A DNA stretch of 57,389 nt from UBA9339 sp964535195. GTDB taxonomy: Bacteria > Pseudomonadota > Gammaproteobacteria > UBA9339. The notes beneath the pieces are model-generated. The model did no database searches and had not been told where the DNA came from. It saw nothing but the letters and a program-made list of their open reading frames with translations. Below are positions 52,374-57,389 of this stretch, piece after piece (positions within the stretch are counted from its first letter, which is position 1; each line of letters begins with the position of its first letter). The stretch lies in NCBI GenBank assembly GCA_964535195.1, contig CAZHSI010000008.1, positions 1 through 57,389 on the forward strand. The letters are read 5' to 3'. Position numbers and translations under genes: made by a program.

Positions 52374-53807
52374 ATGCAAAAGCTAAAAAGACATTTATGG
52401 TGGCTAGCTATTTTTAGTGGTGCAATTTTACCGCTTGCTTTTGCTCCTTTTGGTTATTACTTAGTAGCAGAGATTAGTTTGGTGTTGTTACTATTTACTT
52501 GGTCTCAGGCATCACCTAAATCAGCCTTTTGGTATGGTTGGTTGTTTGGGATAGCTTTTTTTGGTTGTGGCGTATATTGGGTTTATATCAGCATTCATGA
52601 TTTTGGTCATGCGCCCTTTATGCTAGCCGTAGCAATTTTAGCTTTATTAATAGCGTTTATGGCGCTCTATCCGGCATTACAGGGATATTTGTTGCAAAAA
52701 ATATGTTATAAAAATAGTTGGCAGAAGTTTTTAGTGGCATTTCCAGTAAGTTTAGTGATTTTAGAATGGATACGCGGTTGGTTTTTAAGTGGCTTTCCTT
52801 GGCTGTTTTTGGGTTACGGACATATCGATTCTCCTCTTAGGGGGGTTGCGCCAATTTTTGGGGTATATGGGGTATCTTTTTTTATCGCGGCGACTGCTGG
52901 GGCGATATTTTATATTTTTTGCAAGCGACAAAATAGAAAAGTTGTTGCTACCTTGGCACTACTTATTCTACTGATTTGGGGAGGCGGGGCGAGTCTGATT
53001 AAGGTTAATTGGACCCAGGAAGCTGGTGATGAAATAGCTGTAACTTTAGTTCAAGGTAATATTCCATTAGAACGTAAATGGGATCCAAAAGAGCTAGTTG
53101 CTATTTTACATACCTATACCACCTTAACCACGAAAAATCTAAAAAGTAACCTTATTGTCTGGCCAGAGGCTGCAATTCCAACTTATCCAGGATACGTTTG
53201 GTCGTACTTAAAGCCTTTGGCGCTTAAAGCACAAAAACATAAAGTTAGCATTTTAAGTGGTGCTCCTCTTTGTGACGAAAAGAGGGATGAGGTTTATAAT
53301 GGTATTGTTGCTTTTGGTGCCGGGAGTGGCCAGTATTATAAGCGTAAGTTGTTGCCATTTGGCGAGTATTTGCCACTTAGGTTTGCGTTAACCTGGTTGC
53401 GGCATTTTTTGGTTATCCCAATGTCAGGCTTTTCTTGGGGAGCAAAGAATCAGCCAGGCCTGTTAGCTGGCAAAACTCTAATTGCTCCTTTTGTGTGTTA
53501 TGAAATTGCTTATCCCAATTTGGTTTTAGATTATATGCCGCAAGCTGGATTATTGCTTACAGTTTGTGATGATAGTTGGTTTGGGGAGTCGATAGCGGCT
53601 TATCAGCATCTTGAAATAGCTAGGATGAGGTCTCTTGAGGTTGGACGTTACCAAATGGTAAGTACTAATACGGGGGTTAGTGCGATTATCGATGACAAAG
53701 GGAAGATAGTTGTGCAAGCCCCAGTTTTTCAAGAGGCAACGTTAAGCGCTAAGGTTAAAAATCTTACCGGGAGCACTCCTTGGGTGTATTTAGGAAGATA
53801 CTTGTAG
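52374..53807 (+). CDS. lnt: Apolipoprotein N-acyltransferase
   Basis: A 477-residue inner-membrane enzyme that adds the third acyl chain to lipoproteins. About six to seven membrane segments precede a nitrilase-like domain with the catalytic triad contexts WPEAAIP (Glu), YKRKLLPFGEYLP (Lys) and FVCYEIAYP (Cys). The C-terminus ends soon after the last motif, slightly shorter than E. coli (512). GAGGAG lies directly before ATG 52374. Lipoproteins in the window (LptE and the 115-residue protein) would be substrates. Confidence 0.95.
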   Translation: MQKLKRHLWWLAIFSGAILPLAFAPFGYYLVAEISLVLLLFTWSQASPKSAFWYGWLFGIAFFGCGVYWVYISIHDFGHAPFMLAVAILALLIAFMALYPALQGYLLQKICYKNSWQKFLVAFPVSLVILEWIRGWFLSGFPWLFLGYGHIDSPLRGVAPIFGVYGVSFFIAATAGAIFYIFCKRQNRKVVATLALLILLIWGGGASLIKVNWTQEAGDEIAVTLVQGNIPLERKWDPKELVAILHTYTTLTTKNLKSNLIVWPEAAIPTYPGYVWSYLKPLALKAQKHKVSILSGAPLCDEKRDEVYNGIVAFGAGSGQYYKRKLLPFGEYLPLRFALTWLRHFLVIPMSGFSWGAKNQPGLLAGKTLIAPFVCYEIAYPNLVLDYMPQAGLLLTVCDDSWFGESIAAYQHLEIARMRSLEVGRYQMVSTNTGVSAIIDDKGKIVVQAPVFQEATLSAKVKNLTGSTPWVYLGRYL

Positions 53808-53849
53808 GTTAAACTGCGACTATTGTAAGACGTAGGCTTTTTAGAAAGC

Positions 53850-53930
53850 TGTCATTGTGAGAAGTTTTTTGCGACGAAGCAGTCCAAACTTGTTCTAGTT
53901 CTTCGCAATGGTGAACCCTGGGTTTTGAGG
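53850..53930. repeat. Degraded GTCATTGCGAG-type palindrome after lnt
   Basis: GTCATTGTGAGAAG, GCGACGAAGCAGTCC and CTTCGCAATGGTGAA recall the widespread GTCATTGCGAG...GAAGCAATCC palindromes, with substitutions. It fills the space between the convergent lnt and lipoprotein genes. Confidence 0.5.
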
Positions 53931-53949
53931 TGTTAGAGATGCATTTAAG

Positions 53950-54297
53950 TTAAATACACTTAAAGGTTATTGTTGTTTTATAGGTGTAACCTTCTGGGGT
54001 ATAGGGGGAAGATGTTTTGCTGTTTGTTAAAACTTTTTCGGCTAAATTAACGAGAGTTTTTTGTGCCTGATCTGCCCCTTGATACACGGTATCAAGATCA
54101 ATTATTTTAAGTGTTTGGTGGCGAGTTGCGCAGATGCGTTGTGCTGCAAAGCTGGCTGAGTTAATGGCCTCTTTTTCAGTACTAGCATTGGTAATAACAG
54201 TTTGCATGTCTCCTATTTGTGGGATGATTGAGGTGGAGGTACATGCGTTAATAGTAAAAAGTAAACCGAGCACGAAAAGGTATTTTATAGTTTTCAT
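53950..54297 (-). CDS. Small lipoprotein, function unknown
   Basis: A 115-residue protein with a type II signal peptide and lipobox (TINAC, cysteine at 19). The mature part is mixed, with two further cysteines (ICATRH and FKCI) that could form a disulfide in the periplasm. AGGA precedes ATG 54297. No family recognised. It converges on lnt. Confidence 0.75.
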   Translation of the reverse strand: MKTIKYLFVLGLLFTINACTSTSIIPQIGDMQTVITNASTEKEAINSASFAAQRICATRHQTLKIIDLDTVYQGADQAQKTLVNLAEKVLTNSKTSSPYTPEGYTYKTTITFKCI

Positions 54298-54528
54298 TGG
54301 CGGTCCTAATGGTTCTTAATTTAAGAGAAACCATAATACCATATAATTTGTTAATAAAAAAATTTTCAACGGGTATAAGGGAGTTACTAATATTGACAAA
54401 GATCACAATTTTGCATATTTTCTCTCATGTTTGTAGTCATATTTATTGTAATTTTTAATTATTACTTAGATTATGTCTCAAGGTTTTGTAAGTATATTTA
54501 TTGCTGTTAATAAGTTTAGGTGTGAATT

Positions 54529-55329
54529 TTGAAATCTAGTCAACCTGTTGGTATTTTTGATAGCGGTATTGGTGGTTTAACAGTTGCCAAAGCGCTGGTA
54601 GAGGCATTGCCCAATGAATCAATAGTTTATTTTGGTGATACTGCTCATTTGCCTTATGGGGATAAGTCGGTTTACGCTATCCAAGGGTATACGAGAAAAA
54701 TCGCCGATTTTTTATTGAAGCAAAACGTTAAATTGATTTTAGTTGCTTGTAATTCTGCTTCTGCCGCTGCTTACAAGATGTTGCAGGAGTATATTGGATC
54801 TAGGGCTTTATTAGTCGATGTTGTCGATCCAATGGTTCAGTTTTTGAGCGAAAATTATGCTGATAAAAGGGTTGGTTTAATTGGGACTAAACTTACTGTG
54901 GAGTCTGCGGTGCATCGTGACAAACTGCGTAAATTTAATATGGCAATTGATTTTCGCGCTTTAGCTACGCCCTTGCTTGTACCTATAATCGAAGAGGGGT
55001 TTTTTAACCATAAATTAATCGATATTGCATTAGGCGAATACTTGTCTCATCCTGAATTAAAAGATATTACAGCATTAGTTTTAGGCTGCACTCATTACCC
55101 GGTTATAAAAAATAAAATTGCTGCTTATTACCAAAATAGAGTGGACCTAATTGATGCCGCAAAAATTGTCGCAGCTTTTGTTAGGTCTTTACTTACAACT
55201 AAGGGTTTGTTAGCTACCAATTCTCCTAAATGTAGTTTTTACGTTTCCGATTATACTAAGAATTTTGTCGATCTAACTAAGATATTTTTTGGTCAAGAGG
55301 TTAAGATTGAAGCCGTTGATATCTTTTAA
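54529..55329 (+). CDS. murI: Glutamate racemase
   Basis: A 266-residue racemase that makes D-glutamate for peptidoglycan. The two catalytic cysteines lie in VACNSAS and LGCTHYP; the N-terminal DSGIGGLTV is typical. The start is TTG 54529: no in-frame ATG precedes DSGIGG, and AGG lies upstream at a workable spacing. It stands alone. Confidence 0.95.
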   Translation: MKSSQPVGIFDSGIGGLTVAKALVEALPNESIVYFGDTAHLPYGDKSVYAIQGYTRKIADFLLKQNVKLILVACNSASAAAYKMLQEYIGSRALLVDVVDPMVQFLSENYADKRVGLIGTKLTVESAVHRDKLRKFNMAIDFRALATPLLVPIIEEGFFNHKLIDIALGEYLSHPELKDITALVLGCTHYPVIKNKIAAYYQNRVDLIDAAKIVAAFVRSLLTTKGLLATNSPKCSFYVSDYTKNFVDLTKIFFGQEVKIEAVDIF

Positions 55330-55641
55330 AAAATGTTAAGGTCTGGCGCGATTACTTCAAAACTGATTATGACACGATTTTGGTGGTCAGTAATTTTGGA
55401 TACATTTCACCGTTTATTTTCTTGGCAAGATCATGTATTGCTGTAATAACTTTCCTCATTGTGCGATGTTGGAAAATTAAAATATTATTATTAGGGTGTT
55501 AGATAAAAAATGTTCTGCGCAAAGATATATTAGATCGCTTAATAATTCCTTAATGTTTTGTGCAAAAATATATATTAAGATGTCGACGTAAATTTGTTTG
55601 TAATTAATTTATGATTGAATTTAATCCCGAGGTGGACTGTT
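55330..55641. other. Intergenic with two imperfect direct repeats
   Basis: No gene seen. AATGTTCTGCGCAAAGATAT (from 55509) and AATGTTTTGTGCAAAAATAT (from 55552) are imperfect direct repeats about 43 bases apart, roughly four helical turns, placed 60-130 bases before the next gene. They could be paired regulator sites. Confidence 0.4.
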
Positions 55642-57090
55642 ATGTGTAGTAAAAACAAAAGAAGTTTTCTAATGGCAGTATTTGTTGTGTCAGTGATGCT
55701 TAGTGGGCAGGTTAGTTACGCTGATAAAAAAATAAATGGAGATGGTTCTTCTGTGGTTGCTTATAAGGGAAATACTAAACAAGTTCCTATTGGTAATACT
55801 GGAGTGAGTATTGCCACTTACGTTCCTGTGTCCTATGGTAAAGAGGGTGATATAAAAGTGTTTATGATGGGTATGAACGATCCGTTGGCGCCAGAAGATA
55901 TGCAGAATATTGCTTTTAGAATAGAGAATCAATTGGGAAAGGAGTTTAGATTAGATAACATTTTTCCGAAAAGATTGTTTGTTGACGACTATGTGGTGCA
56001 AGCCAATAATTGTGAAAAATTGGCACATGGTGATACTTGCTTGTTTTATATTAATGGAAAGATAATTCCCCTAGAGGATTTTAGTAGTAAAACCTATATC
56101 AACATTGTATTTATAGATAGTAATGGGCAGGAAGATGGGAGAGATATAAGACCATGGTCACCGATGGTACTCTATCCCAATGTTTGTGATTTTTCACAAG
56201 AACAGAAAATTTATATTAAAAATGTTTACAGAACTAATGTAGAGATCATAAGAATCGAAGAGGAAATAAATGAGAATAGAAAAATAATTCATAATGGATG
56301 TAAAAAACTATTGTCTGATCAGATATGTGAGTTTAATTTACCTGCAGCGAACCAATTGTCGAACGATGTTCGTAGGTTGATTGTAACTTATAAAATAGGG
56401 GGGCAAGTTCAGTCAGATTATTTTGGGGTTCGTAGTGCATCTAGTACATCTAAATACGAGGTGGAAGATAATGAAAAGGAGGATGCTGTAGTAGACAATG
56501 AACGAAAAATACCTGCATCACCTCATGCTCCCTATAGTTCGTATGGTTGGCATTGGATTATTCCTACATTTACTACGACAGTAATAGGTGGAGCATTAGC
56601 AATATACTTTTATGTTAAAGGTAATGTTGAGCACGGGCATGAAGGAGTTGATGGTAATGGCGGTGTAGTAGGTGGGGCTGTAAATGGCGCATTAGGTTTA
56701 GGTTTAGGAGCCGTGGGAGCAGCGTTTGGTGGTAGGGGGCTTCCTCTGGGTGCTCCTGAAAATCCAGGTGTTTCGTCGGAAGTAGTAGTGGCTGCAGCAG
56801 CCATGCCTGTTAATCCGGTTCAAGATCAGCCGCAGGTGGTTCCTCCTCAAGCTCCAGGTGTTTTGCCGCAAGCTGGCGTTGCAAGAGTAGCGCCTGAAGA
56901 ACAAGGACTAAGCCATATGTCTAGGGCAGATAGGGAAACAGTGGTAGCAGGTACAGAATATGTTGGTAAATGCAATCAACAAAAGTTAGATACCAGGCAT
57001 CGGTCATCGATATCGTCAGTCCAGCCGCGTCAACTTAATTCCAGCCAAGTAGATGCCAAGAAGAAACCTGGTTGGAGGCCATGGAAATAG
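55642..57090 (+). CDS. Exported protein with probable Ig-like domains, a membrane segment and a Gly/Ala/Pro-rich tail
   Basis: A 482-residue protein from ATG 55642 (GAGG upstream). A signal peptide (FLMAVFVVSVMLSGQVSYA) is followed by two sections with a shared pattern, I-x-N ... NNC-x3-L-x-x-G-D-T-C (about 95-160) and IKN ... GC-x2-LLSDQIC (about 195-260), resembling ASH/pilus-chaperone-like immunoglobulin folds with a disulfide. A membrane segment (WIIPTFTTTVIGGALAIYFYV) follows, then Gly/Ala-rich and Pro-rich low-complexity and a basic end (KKKPGWRPWK). Probably anchored in the envelope. Ig-fold assignment is inference; function unknown. Confidence 0.65.
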   Translation: MCSKNKRSFLMAVFVVSVMLSGQVSYADKKINGDGSSVVAYKGNTKQVPIGNTGVSIATYVPVSYGKEGDIKVFMMGMNDPLAPEDMQNIAFRIENQLGKEFRLDNIFPKRLFVDDYVVQANNCEKLAHGDTCLFYINGKIIPLEDFSSKTYINIVFIDSNGQEDGRDIRPWSPMVLYPNVCDFSQEQKIYIKNVYRTNVEIIRIEEEINENRKIIHNGCKKLLSDQICEFNLPAANQLSNDVRRLIVTYKIGGQVQSDYFGVRSASSTSKYEVEDNEKEDAVVDNERKIPASPHAPYSSYGWHWIIPTFTTTVIGGALAIYFYVKGNVEHGHEGVDGNGGVVGGAVNGALGLGLGAVGAAFGGRGLPLGAPENPGVSSEVVVAAAAMPVNPVQDQPQVVPPQAPGVLPQAGVARVAPEEQGLSHMSRADRETVVAGTEYVGKCNQQKLDTRHRSSISSVQPRQLNSSQVDAKKKPGWRPWK

Positions 57091-57270
57091 TAATTTTATT
57101 TTATACAAGTCGTTAGAATTTTATTGTTTTTAATAGTAATAGTTTATGAGGTAGGAGGGTAGGTTATGGTATAAAAAGTCTGTGGAGATGGATATTTTAT
57201 GGCGTTACCCTTCGCTTAGGATGGGGGAGTTTATGAGAAATATTTTATTAATAATTGAGAGGTGTTTTTT
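57091..57270. other. Upstream region of the last peptide gene
   Basis: AT-rich sequence with purine-rich patches (GAGGTAGGAGGG, 57148-57159). It does not contain the conserved cassette seen before peptide genes 1-3, so the fourth peptide is differently controlled. Confidence 0.4.
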
Positions 57271-57389
57271 ATGATAAATTTAACAAAAAATGAGGTGCAA
57301 GAGGTTGTTGGTGCCAAGTTTATAAAGGTGACAATTAGTAATGCTACTAAATCCAATCCAGAAGAGAAACCTTTCGATATGGTTCTTTT
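57271..57389 (+). CDS. Fourth leader peptide gene, cut by the window end
   Basis: ATG 57271 with GAGAGG upstream opens a frame starting MINLTKNEVQEVVGAKFIKV and running off the window at 39+ residues. The first 15 residues align without gaps to the leaders at 42655, 43190 and 43704 (L at 4, Q/E at 8, hydrophobic at 9, V/I at 12, G at 14), but the cleavage pair is GA instead of GG. The visible core (TISNATKSNPEEKPFD) has no cysteine so far. It may belong to a second set of leader peptides extending beyond the window. Confidence 0.5.
   Translation, partial: MINLTKNEVQEVVGAKFIKVTISNATKSNPEEKPFDMVL

Overview
The window reads as a chromosomal segment of an AT-rich gammaproteobacterium with an intracellular (host-dependent) lifestyle. 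The gammaproteobacterial assignment rests on the order leuS-lptE-holA-nadD-rsfS-rlmH-mrdA, on fmt-def diverging from dprA-smg-topA, and on close protein likeness to enterobacterial DksA, UvrD, GlpT, YqhD and RlmH. The intracellular inference rests on an intact ATP/ADP translocase (Tlc), a GlpT-type organophosphate importer, a decayed lysA-like decarboxylase gene, several large exported proteins of unknown function and a probable ADP-ribosyltransferase. A Legionellales/Coxiella-like relative is plausible, but I cannot fix the genus from sequence alone.

Layout. 1-8.6 kb: RlaP-like nucleotidyltransferase, Tlc, a large exported protein, GlpT. 8.6-17 kb: an unknown protein, DksA with a histone-H1-like tail, LysS, a cAMP-phosphodiesterase-like enzyme, a two-gene NitT/TauT-type ABC importer and an XRE regulator. 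17-29 kb: small outer-membrane protein, UvrD, a divergent class-IV aminotransferase, a membrane-anchored metallophosphoesterase, a 69-residue orphan, fmt-def, dprA-smg-topA. 29-34.3 kb is an accessory island: a secreted protein with a cholera/pertussis-toxin-like ADP-ribosyltransferase signature, gene remnants, and a 37-residue tandem-repeat protein split by one missing base. 34.3-41.5 kb: pgeF, CofE-like ligase, tadA, yqhD, DUF47-pit, lemA and an M48 protease. 41.5-44.2 kb is the most unusual part: a wrecked lysA-like gene, then three paralogous Cys-rich peptides with identical-length 15-residue double-glycine leaders, each behind a copy of the same promoter/leader cassette. 44.2-52 kb: the mrdA-to-leuS cluster on the minus strand, in which rlmH appears to start at an AUU codon overlapping the rsfS stop. 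52-57.4 kb: lnt, a small lipoprotein, murI, an exported protein with two probable Ig-like domains, and the beginning of a fourth peptide with the same leader.

Intergenic regions carry several families of short palindromic elements. The main family has three hairpins and recurs about ten times; its hairpin arms change in a compensatory way between copies, and two copies appear to lie inside other repeat elements. I saw no transposase, CRISPR array, rRNA or tRNA gene. Housekeeping genes are intact, whereas decay is concentrated in the accessory stretches (31.0-31.7, 32.66, 34.1, 41.5-42.3 kb), which fits ongoing genome reduction.

The best candidates for an undescribed system are the double-glycine Cys-rich peptide family (no exporter is visible in the window) and the exported ADP-ribosyltransferase-like protein.
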